Assembly: GCA_902826025.1 (NCBI GenBank)
Contig: CADEDH010000003.1
Location: forward strand, 129,746 to 193,745
From: an uncultured Actinomycetes bacterium
GTDB lineage: Bacteria > Actinomycetota > Acidimicrobiia > Acidimicrobiales > SZUA-35
Length of the DNA stretch: 64,000 bases
Reading direction: 5' to 3'
Each line of letters begins with the position of its first letter. The first letter of the stretch is position 1. The position numbers and the translations under genes are program-made. A model generated the notes under the pieces. The model was not told where the DNA came from and made no database searches. It worked only from the letters and a program-made list of their open reading frames with translations. Shown here piece by piece: positions 35,678 to 44,478 of this stretch.

Positions 35678-36768
35678 GTGGCGGCTCCGCCACTGTCGCC
35701 GGCGGCTCCGCCCGGGCCCGGGACAGCGGCAACCGGGCTCAGGCCCACCCGGGCTCCGCCGCCGGTGCGGTCGAGCAGCGGACCCCACCATGCCTCGTTG
35801 TCGAGGTACCAGCCCACGGTGTCGGCCAGCCCCTGGTCGATGTGGTGGCCCGGCGCCCAGCCCAGCTCGGCCCGAATGCGGGACGAGTCGATGGCGTACC
35901 GGAGATCGTGGCCGGGACGGTCGGTCACGAACGTGATCAGCTCCCGGCGGGAGCCGCCGCTGGGGAGCGGACCCAGCCGGGCCTCCACCGCGTCGCAGAT
36001 CCCGTGGACCATGTGGAGGTTCGACCGCTCGCCCCCGCCGCCCACGTTGTAGCTTCGGCCCACATCGCCCCGTTCCACCGCCAGCAGCAGGGCGGTCACG
36101 TGGTCGTCGACGTGGAGCCAGTCGCGCACGTTCACCCCGGCCCCGTACACCGGCAGCGGCTCACCCCGGGCCGCCTTGATCGTGAGCAGGGGGATCAGCT
36201 TTTCGGGGAACTGGTAGGGGCCGTAGTTGTTGGAGCAGTTGGTGATCACCACCGGCAGCCCGAACGTCTCACCCCACGCCCGCACCAGATGGTCGGCCGA
36301 CGCCTTGGAAGCCGAGTAGGGCGAACGGGGATCGTACGGCGTGTCTTCGGTGAAGTGACCGCCGTCGAGGGGGAGGGAACCGAACACCTCGTCGGTGGAG
36401 ATGTGGAGGAAGCGCTGGAGGGCGGGAGCCCGGCGGGCCGCCTCCAGCAGGTTGGCGGTGCCCACGATGTTCGACTCCACAAAGGCCCGCGGCCCGTCGA
36501 TCGAGCGGTCGACGTGGGACTCGGCGGCCAGGTGCATGATCCGGTGGGGGTCGAAGCCGGCCACCACACCGTCGACGGCGGCGGCATCGACCAGGTCGAC
36601 CTGAGCGAAGCGGTAGCGCGGGCTCTCGGCGGCGGCCGCCACCGACTCGAACGACGACGAGTACGACACCCGGTCGAGGTTCAGGACCTCATGGTCGGTG
36701 TCGGCGATCAGGCGGCGGACCAGGGCCGAGCCGATGAACCCGAGCCCTCCGGTGACGAGAACACGCAT
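35674..36768 (-). CDS. rmlB: dTDP-glucose 4,6-dehydratase
   Basis: A 364-aa extended [19 protein letters not shown] at the N terminus, [15 protein letters not shown], the catalytic [19 protein letters not shown], and [15 protein letters not shown], all diagnostic of RmlB. It converts dTDP-glucose to dTDP-4-keto-6-deoxyglucose. ATG 36768 is preferred; a GTG three codons earlier is possible. The last 30 Gly/Ala-rich residues exceed the family end. It is first in the rmlB-rmlA-wecE operon and divergent from vapBC. No rmlC or rmlD is visible, so rhamnose is not the product of this set. Confidence 0.95.
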   Translation of the reverse strand: MRVLVTGGLGFIGSALVRRLIADTDHEVLNLDRVSYSSSFESVAAAAESPRYRFAQVDLVDAAAVDGVVAGFDPHRIMHLAAESHVDRSIDGPRAFVESNIVGTANLLEAARRAPALQRFLHISTDEVFGSLPLDGGHFTEDTPYDPRSPYSASKASADHLVRAWGETFGLPVVITNCSNNYGPYQFPEKLIPLLTIKAARGEPLPVYGAGVNVRDWLHVDDHVTALLLAVERGDVGRSYNVGGGGERSNLHMVHGICDAVEARLGPLPSGGSRRELITFVTDRPGHDLRYAIDSSRIRAELGWAPGHHIDQGLADTVGWYLDNEAWWGPLLDRTGGGARVGLSPVAAVPGPGGAAGDSGGAAT

Positions 36769-36835
36769 CGGTGACACGGTATCTCCCCCGCTCCCCCACC
36801 CCGGGCCATCCCGGCCACGATGGCTGCCCAGCTGC

Positions 36836-36858
36836 CATGAGTATTGGTATTGTTCATG
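36836..36858 (+). promoter_or_regulatory. Candidate VapBC operator
   Basis: CATGA (36836-36840) and TCATG (36854-36858) form an inverted repeat around an AT-rich centre with a GTATTG-GTATTG direct repeat, ending two bases before the vapB ATG. AbrB-type antitoxins usually bind such sites to repress their own operon. If translation starts at 36837 the site is partly coding. Confidence 0.45.
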
Positions 36859-36860
36859 CC

Positions 36861-37106
36861 ATGAAGGCCACCATCGACAGTGCAGGGCGCCTCGTCGTCC
36901 CGAAGGCCTTGCGCGAAGCGGTCGGTCTGGGCGAGGGCGGCAAGGTCGAGATCACCGAGGAAGACGGTCGGCTGGTGGTCACTCCGGCACCGGTCTCCAA
37001 GAGGCTCGAGCGGCGCGACGGGCAGTTGGTCTGCGTGCCCGACGAGCCGCTTCCCCCGCTCACGGCCGAGGTCGTCCGTTCGGTGCTCGACGCCACCCGC
37101 CCGTGA
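36861..37106 (+). CDS. vapB: AbrB/SpoVT-type antitoxin (VapB)
   Basis: An 81-aa protein with an N-terminal swapped-hairpin DNA-binding domain (MKATIDSAGRLVVPKALREA, VGLGEGGKVEITEEDGRL) and a short C-terminal toxin-binding tail (PPLTAEVVRSVLDATRP). It overlaps the toxin gene by four bases (GTGA). An in-frame ATG eight codons earlier (MSIGIVHA) is possible. Confidence 0.9.
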   Translation: MKATIDSAGRLVVPKALREAVGLGEGGKVEITEEDGRLVVTPAPVSKRLERRDGQLVCVPDEPLPPLTAEVVRSVLDATRP

Positions 37107-37501
37107 GAGCGCCCGACACGAGCGTGCTCGTGGCTGCGCTGGCCTCCTGGCACGAGCAGCATCGGCCAGCAGCCTCCGCGATCCCCGGCTGCGCTCTCAT
37201 CGGCCATACCGCCGTGGAGCTCGTCTCCGTGCTCACCCGGCTGCCGGAACCACACCGGATCGAGGGATCGATCGTCGCCACGTTCCTCGACGACACCTTC
37301 GATGGTTCGCCGCTCGTCCTACCAGCGGTGGAGATGCGGACGCTCCCCCGCCATCTCATCGACCTCGGTGTCACCGGCGGGGCCACCTACTACGGCCTGA
37401 TCGCTGCCACCGCACGTCATTTCGGCGCCACCCTGATCACCCTCGACGAGCGGGCGGTTCGCACCTACGAGCGGCTCGGCGTCGACCACACGGCGCCTTG
37501 A
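37103..37501 (+). CDS. vapC: PIN-domain ribonuclease toxin (VapC)
   Basis: A 132-aa PIN protein from GTG 37103. Acidic residues expected in the active site are Asp5 (RAPDTSVLVAAL), Glu in GHTAVELVSVLTR near 40, and Asp in LITLDERAVRTYERLG near 115; Asp in the LIAATARHFG region is not obvious. As a VapC it would cleave a specific RNA when released by VapB. The pair sits between the dTDP-sugar operon and an amidohydrolase, and its codon use does not look foreign. Confidence 0.9.
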   Translation: MRAPDTSVLVAALASWHEQHRPAASAIPGCALIGHTAVELVSVLTRLPEPHRIEGSIVATFLDDTFDGSPLVLPAVEMRTLPRHLIDLGVTGGATYYGLIAATARHFGATLITLDERAVRTYERLGVDHTAP

Positions 37502-37587
37502 GAGCAGGCCGGCCACCCGGAATCGGCGGCGGCGGGCACGGTGACCTAGCGTTGGGGCACGAGGTCTGAGCAAGGGGGTTGACCGAG

Positions 37588-39297
37588 ATGCATGATCTGC
37601 TGATCACCAACGGCACGGTGGTGGACGGGACCGGGAGCGCCGGGCGGCGGGCCGACGTGGCCGTCACCGACGGGGTCATCACCGCCGTGGGCGACCTGGG
37701 CGGCGAGGCAGCCCAGCGCACGATCGACGCCGAGGGCCACATCGTGAGCCCCGGCTTCGTCGACGTCCACACCCACATGGACGCCCAGATCGCCTGGGAC
37801 CCGCTGGGCGAGTGCTCCTGCTTCCACGGCGTGACCACCGCCGTGATGGGCAACTGCGGCTTCACCCTGGCCCCCGTCCGCTCCGACGCCCGCCACCTGG
37901 TGGTGCGCAACCTGGAGCGGGCGGAAGACATCGCGGCCGAAGCCATGGCGGCCGGCATCGACTGGAGCTGGGAGACGTTCCCCCAGTACCTCGACTTCGT
38001 CGACCGCACCCCCAAGGGCATCAACTACGCCGGCTACATCGGCCACTCCGCTCTGCGCACCTGGGCCATGGGCGAGCGGGCGTTCAGCGAGAAGGCGTCC
38101 GAGGCCGACCTGGCGCTGATGATGGGCCAGGTGCGCGACGCCATCCAGGCCGGCGCCATCGGCTTCACCACCTCGGTGTCGATGAACCACGAGACGGCCG
38201 ACGACCGCCCTGTCGCCTCCCGCCTGGCCGACTGGACCGAGATCCAGGCCCTGGTGGGCGTGATGGGCGACCTGGGGGCCGGCATCTTCGAGCTGGCCCA
38301 GGGCAAGGACCTGCGCTCCCGTGACCCGGAGAAGCGGGAGGCCTACATCGCCAAGCTGGTGGAGCTGGGCGTGGCCACCGGGGTGCCGGTCACCTACGGG
38401 ATGCTGTCGTTCGGCTCCGAGGACCACCAGTGGAAGCCGGTGGTCGAGCTGCTGGAGCGGATCAACGCCGGGGGCGGTACGTCGTGGGCCCAGGTCCACT
38501 CCCGCCAGTTCGGGGTGCTGCTGTCGTTCCTCACCCGGCTCCCGTTCGATGCCCTGCCCGAGTGGCGCGAGCTGCGGGCCCAACCCCTGGACGCCCAGCG
38601 GGCCGTCCTGCGGGACCCGGAGAAGCGGGCCGCCCTCGTGGCCGCCGCCGAGCAGGGCGACTACGGCCGGGCCATCGGGGCCGAGGCCCGCAAGCCGGAG
38701 TGGCACTGGATCTACCCCCTCACCGCCGGCCTACCGCCGTACCGGTCGATCGCCGAGATAGCCGCCGAGCGGGGCTGCTCGCCCATGGAGGCCTTCGTCG
38801 ACGAGGCCCTGGCCCGCAACCTGGAGGGCTTCTTCATCCAGGCCGCCGCCAACCAGGACCAGGACATCGTGCTGGAGCTGATGCGCCACCCGTTCTCGAT
38901 CCCCACCTTCAGCGACTCCGGGGCCCACGTGAGCCAGATCATGGACTCGTCGATCCAGACCCACCTGCTGGGCCACTGGGTGCGGGACCGGGAGGCCATG
39001 ACGGTGGAGGAGGCGGTGCGCAAGATGACCTCGGTGCCCGCTGCCGCCTGGGGCTTCGCCGACCGGGGAGTGGTGGCCGAGGGCAAGGCGGCCGACCTCA
39101 ACATCTTCGACCTGGCCACGATCACGCCCGACCTGCCCGAGCTGGTGTACGACCTGCCCGGCGGGGCCCGCCGCCTGCGCCAGACGGCCAGCGGGTTCCT
39201 GGCCACGATCGTCAACGGCGAGGTGCTGCTGGACAAGGGCCAGCCCACCGGCGCCCGGGCCGGCCAGCTCCTGCGAGGTCCACTGGCCGCCCGGTAG
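37588..39297 (+). CDS. Amidohydrolase, N-acyl-D-amino-acid deacylase-like
   Basis: A 569-aa protein of the D-aminoacylase/dihydroorotase-like group. The N-terminal beta domain reads LLITNGTVVDGTGSAGRRADV, metal-site motif FVDVHTHMDAQIAWDP is near residue 60, MGNCGFTLAP near 90, PTFSDSGAHVSQIMD near 450 and KAADLNIFDL before the end. Family length is about 480-570. ATG 37588 is chosen with GGGGG about ten bases upstream; TTG 37579 would add three residues. The substrate is probably an N-acylated amino acid or cyclic amide, not determined by context. Confidence 0.87.
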   Translation: MHDLLITNGTVVDGTGSAGRRADVAVTDGVITAVGDLGGEAAQRTIDAEGHIVSPGFVDVHTHMDAQIAWDPLGECSCFHGVTTAVMGNCGFTLAPVRSDARHLVVRNLERAEDIAAEAMAAGIDWSWETFPQYLDFVDRTPKGINYAGYIGHSALRTWAMGERAFSEKASEADLALMMGQVRDAIQAGAIGFTTSVSMNHETADDRPVASRLADWTEIQALVGVMGDLGAGIFELAQGKDLRSRDPEKREAYIAKLVELGVATGVPVTYGMLSFGSEDHQWKPVVELLERINAGGGTSWAQVHSRQFGVLLSFLTRLPFDALPEWRELRAQPLDAQRAVLRDPEKRAALVAAAEQGDYGRAIGAEARKPEWHWIYPLTAGLPPYRSIAEIAAERGCSPMEAFVDEALARNLEGFFIQAAANQDQDIVLELMRHPFSIPTFSDSGAHVSQIMDSSIQTHLLGHWVRDREAMTVEEAVRKMTSVPAAAWGFADRGVVAEGKAADLNIFDLATITPDLPELVYDLPGGARRLRQTASGFLATIVNGEVLLDKGQPTGARAGQLLRGPLAAR

Positions 39298-39337
39298 GGC
39301 GGCCCGAAGCCTGGTTGCGGGCGGGTAGGTTCCCCCT

Positions 39338-39676
39338 ATGGCACTGGTTCGCTGGATCACCGAGATGGGGATGGGAGTCGACGTCCACGGCGGCGACTAC
39401 ACGAAGGCCGCCGAGCGGGCGGTGTCCGACGCCCTGCGGCATTCGAGCCTCAGTTTCTTCGCTGCCGCTGGCAAGACCCACCACGACATGGCGATCGAGG
39501 TCCGCATCGGCGTGGCCAAGCCGGAGGAGATCGACGTCGATCGCATCAAGGCCCAGGTGCCCTACGGCACGGTCACCGTCACCCCCATCCAGGGCGGGCT
39601 CGACATCCCCGCCCCGTCGGGCGACGACGTTCTGATCATGGCCAACGCCGCCGTGCTCGTCTCGTTCCCGGAGTGA
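39338..39676 (+). CDS. Lin0512 family conserved protein
   Basis: A 112-aa protein matching the Lin0512 family: ITEMGMGVDVHGGDYTKAAE at the start, AVSDALRHSSLSFF, and the central MAIEVRIGVAKPEEIDVDRI, VPYGTVTVTPIQGGLDIP. The family is conserved, cytoplasmic and of unknown function. It follows the amidohydrolase by 40 bases in the same direction and is closed by a long hairpin. Confidence 0.88.
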   Translation: MALVRWITEMGMGVDVHGGDYTKAAERAVSDALRHSSLSFFAAAGKTHHDMAIEVRIGVAKPEEIDVDRIKAQVPYGTVTVTPIQGGLDIPAPSGDDVLIMANAAVLVSFPE

Positions 39677-39688
39677 CGTGAAGGGATG

Positions 39689-39748
39689 CCGACGGGTGGG
39701 AGGGGCGGCGACGAAACGCCGCCCCTGGCCGTCCTCCCACCCCGTCGG
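39689..39748 (+). terminator. Long hairpin after the Lin0512 gene
   Basis: CCGACGGGTGGGAGG (39689-39703) pairs with CCTCCCACCCCGTCGG (39733-39748, one bulged base), and inside it GGGGCGGCG pairs with CGCCGCCCC around ACGAAA. It starts 12 bases past the stop. There is no T tract, but the stem is very stable. Confidence 0.75.
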
Positions 39749-39799
39749 TACTGCGGAGCCGGGGCACCACTGGAATCTGCGGTTGTCGCCCGTCCCGCA

Positions 39800-39820
39800 T
39801 TCCGTAGAAAATCTACGGAA
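39800..39820 (+). promoter_or_regulatory. Perfect palindrome, probable TetR-type operator
   Basis: TTCCGTAGA (39800-39808), AAA, TCTACGGAA (39812-39820): two perfect 9-base arms with a 3-base centre, AT-rich compared with the surroundings. It lies 48 bases before the GTG of the TetR-like gene, the usual place for an autoregulatory operator. Confidence 0.7.
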
Positions 39821-39868
39821 CTGCCAGCAATGTAGGTTCGGGTCCCGGCTCCGTCAACACGGCATCTC

Positions 39869-40627
39869 GTGACCGATCCGTCCCGACGCCGGCGGCGCAA
39901 CGCCGAGGACACCCGCCAGCTACTGCTGCAGGCCGGCGTCGACCTCGTGCGGGAGCGGGTGGGCCGGCCCGGCGACGAGACGATGGCCGCCGCTCTGGCC
40001 TATGTGCGCCTCACCCAGGTGGTCGACCGGGCGACCGACCTGGTCCGCCGGGAATCGGGCGACGGGAACACTCCCCCCGTCACCACCGGTGCGGTGTACA
40101 ACCTCTGGCCCACCCAGGCCGACTTCCAGGCCGATCTGCTGCTCCACATCGCCGACATCCAATCGAGGCTGAGCATCAACATCGAGAAGGGGCGAGCCTA
40201 CTTCCAGGCATCCGCTCAGGCCGGTGTGCCGTCGACCGAGGTGCTCCGGATGCTGGTGGAACGGGTTTTGCGGGTGCACCGGGAAGACGCCTTGTATGCC
40301 GTGGAGCTCGGCTTCGGGGCCAGCGCCGTCGATCCCCGGGTGCAGCGGGCGCTCCGCCACCGCCAGGACGCCTTCCTCGCCTCCGTCGAGCTGAGTTGGC
40401 AGATCCTCCTCGACGCCTACGGGCTCCGCCTCCGCCCACCGTACACTGTCCGTCACCTCGCCCTGGCGGCGGCGATGCAGGTCCGCGGGTCGGTGTCACT
40501 GTGGTATGCCAACCCCGACATCGACGCCGACCCGGCCGGCGAGGAGGGGTGGGGCTTGACCGCCCGCGCCGTGTCCGCGGTCTTCCACGCCATGACCATG
40601 CCGGCCGACGACCCCGCCGAAGGCTGA
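39869..40627 (+). CDS. TetR-like transcriptional regulator
   Basis: A 252-aa protein from GTG 39869. The N-terminal region has the TetR helix pattern (AEDTRQLLLQAGVDLVRERV) and a recognition-like helix ending in VTTGAVYNLWPTQADFQADLL, typical of TetR proteins. A 25-residue insert separates the first helix from the turn. The rest is helical ligand-binding domain. There is no clear Shine-Dalgarno site. The palindrome upstream is its probable operator. The next gene downstream in the same direction, a CoA transferase operon, is the natural target. Confidence 0.8.
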   Translation: MTDPSRRRRRNAEDTRQLLLQAGVDLVRERVGRPGDETMAAALAYVRLTQVVDRATDLVRRESGDGNTPPVTTGAVYNLWPTQADFQADLLLHIADIQSRLSINIEKGRAYFQASAQAGVPSTEVLRMLVERVLRVHREDALYAVELGFGASAVDPRVQRALRHRQDAFLASVELSWQILLDAYGLRLRPPYTVRHLALAAAMQVRGSVSLWYANPDIDADPAGEEGWGLTARAVSAVFHAMTMPADDPAEG

Positions 40628-40760
40628 GGAGCACCGCCCGGAGGCCGGCCACGATTGCCGCCGGCAGCGGCGGCGGCCATCATCGCCGGATGCGCCTGCT
40701 CCCCTCCCCCGCCCCGGCCGTCCTCCCGCCGGCCGCCTCCACCGCCCGAAAGGCGCAACG

Positions 40761-43199
40761 GTGAGCCGCGCCCTGGAGGGGGTCCGGGTGCTTGACCTGG
40801 CCGACCGGTCGGGGGCCCTGGCCGGTCGCATCCTGGCCGACCTGGGGGCCGAGGTGATCCTGGTGGAGCCGCCGGCGGGCAACCCGATCCGGCACACCTC
40901 GCCCTACCTCGACGACGAGCCCGGCCCCGAGCGGTCGCTGGCCCACCAGTACCTCAACGCCAACAAGCGCTCGGTGGTGGTGGAGCTGGCCACGCCCGAT
41001 GGGGCCGAGACCTTCCGCCGGCTGGCGGCCACGGCGCAGGTGGTGATCGACACCGAGCGCCCGGGCCGGCTCGACGCCCTCGGCCTCGGCCACGACGCCC
41101 TGCGGGCCGTCAACCCCGGGCTGATCCAGTTGTCGATCACGCCGTTCGGGCTCGACTCGCCTTGGCGCCACCGCAAGGCCAACGACCTGGTGGCGGGGGC
41201 GGCCGGCGGGCTGATCTGGATCTCGGGCGAGCCGCGGGGCACCCCGGTGCAGGGGGCGACCAACCCGTCGTACACGATGGCCGGCCTGGCCGCGGCGTCG
41301 GCCGCCACCATCGCCCTCACCGGCCGCTGGCGCAACCCCACCCGGCCGGGGGCCCACATCGAGGTCACGCTGCAGGAGGCCACGGTGATGGCGGCCATGC
41401 AGAGCGCCACCCCGGGCCAGTGGCTGTGGCACCAGCGGGTGCCCCGCCGGCCCGGTCTGTCGGCTGCCCTGCGCTGTGCCGACGGCGGCCACGTTGGTCT
41501 GCTGGTGCGGCCCGACCGGTTCGACGCCTTCCTCGCCTGGTGCGAAGCCGTGGGTGTTGACCACGCCATGACCAGCGCCGACTGGGAGTGGTCGCTGCTC
41601 AGCGCCCCTCGCAAGGACAACCCGGTGGCGGCGGCCACCCGGGCCCTGGCGCACAAGCTGACCCGGGACGAGTTCGCCGCCGGCGCCCTGGAGGCCGACC
41701 TGGTGTGCCTGCCCGTGCTCGGTTTCGACGATCTCGCCACCCACGAGCAGTACGTGGTCAACGAGCAGTTCTTCGACGTCGGCCAGCCGGCCCTGGGCCG
41801 GGAGCTGGGCTTCGTCCGGTCCCCGGCCGACGCCATGGCCGACGGCGTGGCGATCCTCCCCGCCCCCACGCTGGGCCAGCACCAGGCCCTGCTCGACGAC
41901 CTTCCCGGCAACTCGTCACCCACGCCGTCACCCGCAGCAGCCTCAGCGGCGGCCCCGGCCACAAGCTCGTCGGGAGGGCCGGCCGACGCGCTGGCCGGGA
42001 TCCGGATCCTCGACCTCACCTGGGTGCTGGCCGGCCCGATCGGCACCCGCCTGTTGGCCAGCTTCGGGGCCGAGGTGATCCGGGTGGAGTCGAGCCGCAA
42101 GCCCGACTCGATGCGCTCCCAGCCCGGCCCCACCGGCGCCCTCGACCCCGACCTGGGCGGCCTGTTCAACTCGGTGAACGCCGGCAAGCTGTCGCTCACC
42201 GTAGACCTCACGTCCGACGACGGCATGGAGGTGATCAAGGCCCTGGTGGCCTCGTCCGACGCCGTGGTCAACAACTTCCGGCCCGGGGCCATGGACCGCA
42301 TGGGCCTGGGCTACGACGTGCTGCGCTCGATCAAGCCCGACATCGTGCTGCTCAACCTGCCCGGGGCCCACCGCAAGGGCCCGTGGGCCGTGCGCTCCTC
42401 GATGGGCAACATCTTGATGGCGGCGGCCGGGTTCAACCTGCTCACCGGGTTCGACGGCGACCCGCCCCGGGGCATCGGCATCCCCTACCCCGACTTCACC
42501 TCGCCCCACCTGCTGGTGGCCACCCTGCTGGCCGCCCTGCGCCACCGCGACCGCACCGGAGAGAGCCAGGAGCTGCACCTCACCCAGCTGTCGGGTTTCG
42601 TGTCGCTGCTGGGGGTGGAGTGGATGCAGTACCGGGCCACCGGGGTGCAGCCGCCCCGCCGGGCCAACCGCGACCCCGACTTCGCCCCCCACGGCGTCTA
42701 CCCGGCGCTGCCCTCGGAGCACTCCGAGGACGAGTGGGTGGCGCTGGCCGTGGCCAGCGACGACGAGTGGCGCCACCTGTGCCGCGTCATGAACCTGCCG
42801 TTCCTGGCCGCCGATCCCCGGTTCGCCACCCACACGAGGCGCAAGACCAACGAGGACGCCCTCGACGCCGTCGTCGCCGCCTGGACCTCCACGCTCGACA
42901 AGTGGGACGCCGCCGACCGCTGCCAGGCCGCCGGCATCGCCGCCGCCCCGGTGGAGCACCTGGCCGACACGTTCGAGCGCGACCCTCAGCTCCGCCACCA
43001 CTACCAGATCGTGCACCAGCCCTCCGCGCCCGAGATCGACATCCCCATCGACCGGGAGGCTGCGCAGTGGCGGGGCTTCGACCACCGCATCGTCCGCTCC
43101 CCCGCCCTGGGTGAGCACAACGAGCACGTGATCCGCCAGGTGCTCGGCTGGCCCGAGGAGCGCTACATCCAACTCCTCGTCGACGACGTGTTGAGCTGA
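40761..43199 (+). CDS. Fused double CaiB/BaiF (family III) CoA-transferase
   Basis: An 812-aa protein of two complete CoA-transferase III units (about 1-395 and 412-812) joined by a Ser/Ala/Pro-rich linker. Each starts with the family pattern (LEGVRVLDLADRSG; LAGIRILDLTWVLAGPIGTRL). The catalytic Asp is present in the second half (GIPYPDFTSP, near 577). The first half has GATNPSYTMAG near 168 in its place, with no Asp, so only the second half is likely to form the acyl anhydride. It would activate a carboxylic acid as its CoA ester. Start is GTG 40761; the 133-base gap before it is GC-rich without clear signals. Confidence 0.9.
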   Translation: MSRALEGVRVLDLADRSGALAGRILADLGAEVILVEPPAGNPIRHTSPYLDDEPGPERSLAHQYLNANKRSVVVELATPDGAETFRRLAATAQVVIDTERPGRLDALGLGHDALRAVNPGLIQLSITPFGLDSPWRHRKANDLVAGAAGGLIWISGEPRGTPVQGATNPSYTMAGLAAASAATIALTGRWRNPTRPGAHIEVTLQEATVMAAMQSATPGQWLWHQRVPRRPGLSAALRCADGGHVGLLVRPDRFDAFLAWCEAVGVDHAMTSADWEWSLLSAPRKDNPVAAATRALAHKLTRDEFAAGALEADLVCLPVLGFDDLATHEQYVVNEQFFDVGQPALGRELGFVRSPADAMADGVAILPAPTLGQHQALLDDLPGNSSPTPSPAAASAAAPATSSSGGPADALAGIRILDLTWVLAGPIGTRLLASFGAEVIRVESSRKPDSMRSQPGPTGALDPDLGGLFNSVNAGKLSLTVDLTSDDGMEVIKALVASSDAVVNNFRPGAMDRMGLGYDVLRSIKPDIVLLNLPGAHRKGPWAVRSSMGNILMAAAGFNLLTGFDGDPPRGIGIPYPDFTSPHLLVATLLAALRHRDRTGESQELHLTQLSGFVSLLGVEWMQYRATGVQPPRRANRDPDFAPHGVYPALPSEHSEDEWVALAVASDDEWRHLCRVMNLPFLAADPRFATHTRRKTNEDALDAVVAAWTSTLDKWDAADRCQAAGIAAAPVEHLADTFERDPQLRHHYQIVHQPSAPEIDIPIDREAAQWRGFDHRIVRSPALGEHNEHVIRQVLGWPEERYIQLLVDDVLS

Positions 43200-43212
43200 C
43201 CCGCCGGAAATT

Positions 43213-43249
43213 AGGAGCCTGAGCCGCGCCCAGCGCGGTTTTTCCTCCT
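43213..43249 (+). terminator. Rho-independent terminator after the CoA-transferase gene
   Basis: CCGCGC (43224-43229), loop CCA, GCGCGG (43233-43238), then five T (43239-43243). An outer AGGAG/CTCCT pair (43213-43217 and 43245-43249) encloses it. It is the only classical terminator with a T run that I see in the window. Its outer words match the 19.25-kb hairpin. Confidence 0.85.
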
Positions 43250-43266
43250 GAGAATGCCGATCTAGC

Positions 43267-44478
43267 GTGGTCGGGGTGAAGGTGTTGTGGTTCCATCTGA
43301 TGCCCTACCCCCAGCTCCCCGAGGACTTCCGGGAGCGGTACCGGTCGGTGTGGGTCGACCTCGACGCCGGCCTCCTCGACCCCGAGGTTGTGGCGTCGTC
43401 GTACGAGACCTACCTCGACCAGCTCGTGTTCGCCGAGGCCTGCGGATTCGACGGCCTGTGCGTCAACGAGCACCACTCCAACGGCTACGGCCTCATGCCC
43501 AGCCCCAACCTCATGGCCTCGATCGTGGCCAACCGCACCTCCCGGGCGGCGGTGGTGGTGCTGGGCAACTCGGTTGCCCTCTACGACCCGCCGACCCGGG
43601 TGGCCGAGGAGATGTCGATGCTCGACCTCCTGTCGCGGGGGCGGCTGGTGTCGGGCTTCCCGGTGGGCACGGCCATGGACACGGCCTACGCCTACGGGGC
43701 CAACCCCGGCACCTTGCGGGCCAAGTACTACGAGGGCATCGATCTGGTGCTCCAGGCCTGGACCCGGCCCGAGCCGTTCGCCTTCAACGGCCGGTTCACC
43801 AAGCAGCGCTGGGTCAACATCTGGCCCCGCCCCATGCAACAGCCCCACCCGCCGGTGTGGATCCCGGGCGGCGGCTCAGTGGAGACGTGGGACCTGTGCG
43901 CCGAGCGCGACTTCGTCTACGCCGCCCTGTCGTACTACGGCCACCTGGTGGGCAAGGAGGCGATGGACGGGTTCTGGGAGGCGGTGGAACGGGCCGGGAA
44001 GGACCCCAACCCCTACCGGGCCGGCTTCCTCCAGTTCGTGGGGGTGGCCGACACCGACGCCGAGGCCTACCGGCTGTACAAGGAGCCGGCCGAGTACTTC
44101 TTCCAGCGCTCGCTCCACTTCTACCCCGGCTTCGTCGACCCGCCGGGCTACTCGAGCGAGGCGTCGGTGCGGCGCAAGCTGCAGAGCTCGGTGCGGGCGG
44201 CGGCCATGACCACTCAGGCCAGCGGCGGCCCCACGTGGGACGAGATGCTGGAGCGGGGCTACGTGATCATCGGCAGCCCCGACACGGTCCGGGAGAAGCT
44301 GGAAGACGTGGCCCGCACGCTGAACGTCGGTCACTTGATGACGCTGCTCCACTTCGGCAACATGAGCGACGAGCTGGCCCGCCAGAACACCGAGCTGTTC
44401 GGCACGAAGGTGCTGCCCGGCCTGAAGGACATCTGGTCCGAGCACACCGACCACTGGTGGCCCACCAATGCCCGCTGA
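43267..44478 (+). CDS. Luciferase-like (LLM) monooxygenase/oxidoreductase
   Basis: A 403-aa TIM-barrel LLM protein of the larger, flavin-dependent type. It has WFHLMPYPQLPEDFRERY, GFDGLCVNEHHSNGYGLM, VVVLGNSVALYDPPTRVAEE, MLDLLSRGRLVSGFPVGTAM and PPVWIPGGGSVETWD. The start is GTG 43267 or GTG 43276. It overlaps the following hydrolase by 11 bases and lies in a catabolic run with a CoA-transferase, a hydrolase and an oxygenase. It probably oxygenates a non-aromatic substrate. Confidence 0.88.
   Translation: MVGVKVLWFHLMPYPQLPEDFRERYRSVWVDLDAGLLDPEVVASSYETYLDQLVFAEACGFDGLCVNEHHSNGYGLMPSPNLMASIVANRTSRAAVVVLGNSVALYDPPTRVAEEMSMLDLLSRGRLVSGFPVGTAMDTAYAYGANPGTLRAKYYEGIDLVLQAWTRPEPFAFNGRFTKQRWVNIWPRPMQQPHPPVWIPGGGSVETWDLCAERDFVYAALSYYGHLVGKEAMDGFWEAVERAGKDPNPYRAGFLQFVGVADTDAEAYRLYKEPAEYFFQRSLHFYPGFVDPPGYSSEASVRRKLQSSVRAAAMTTQASGGPTWDEMLERGYVIIGSPDTVREKLEDVARTLNVGHLMTLLHFGNMSDELARQNTELFGTKVLPGLKDIWSEHTDHWWPTNAR

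Noticed and set aside
33621..36768. Rhamnose biosynthesis operon
   Set aside because: rmlA and rmlB are present but rmlC and rmlD are not; the third gene is a sugar aminotransferase.
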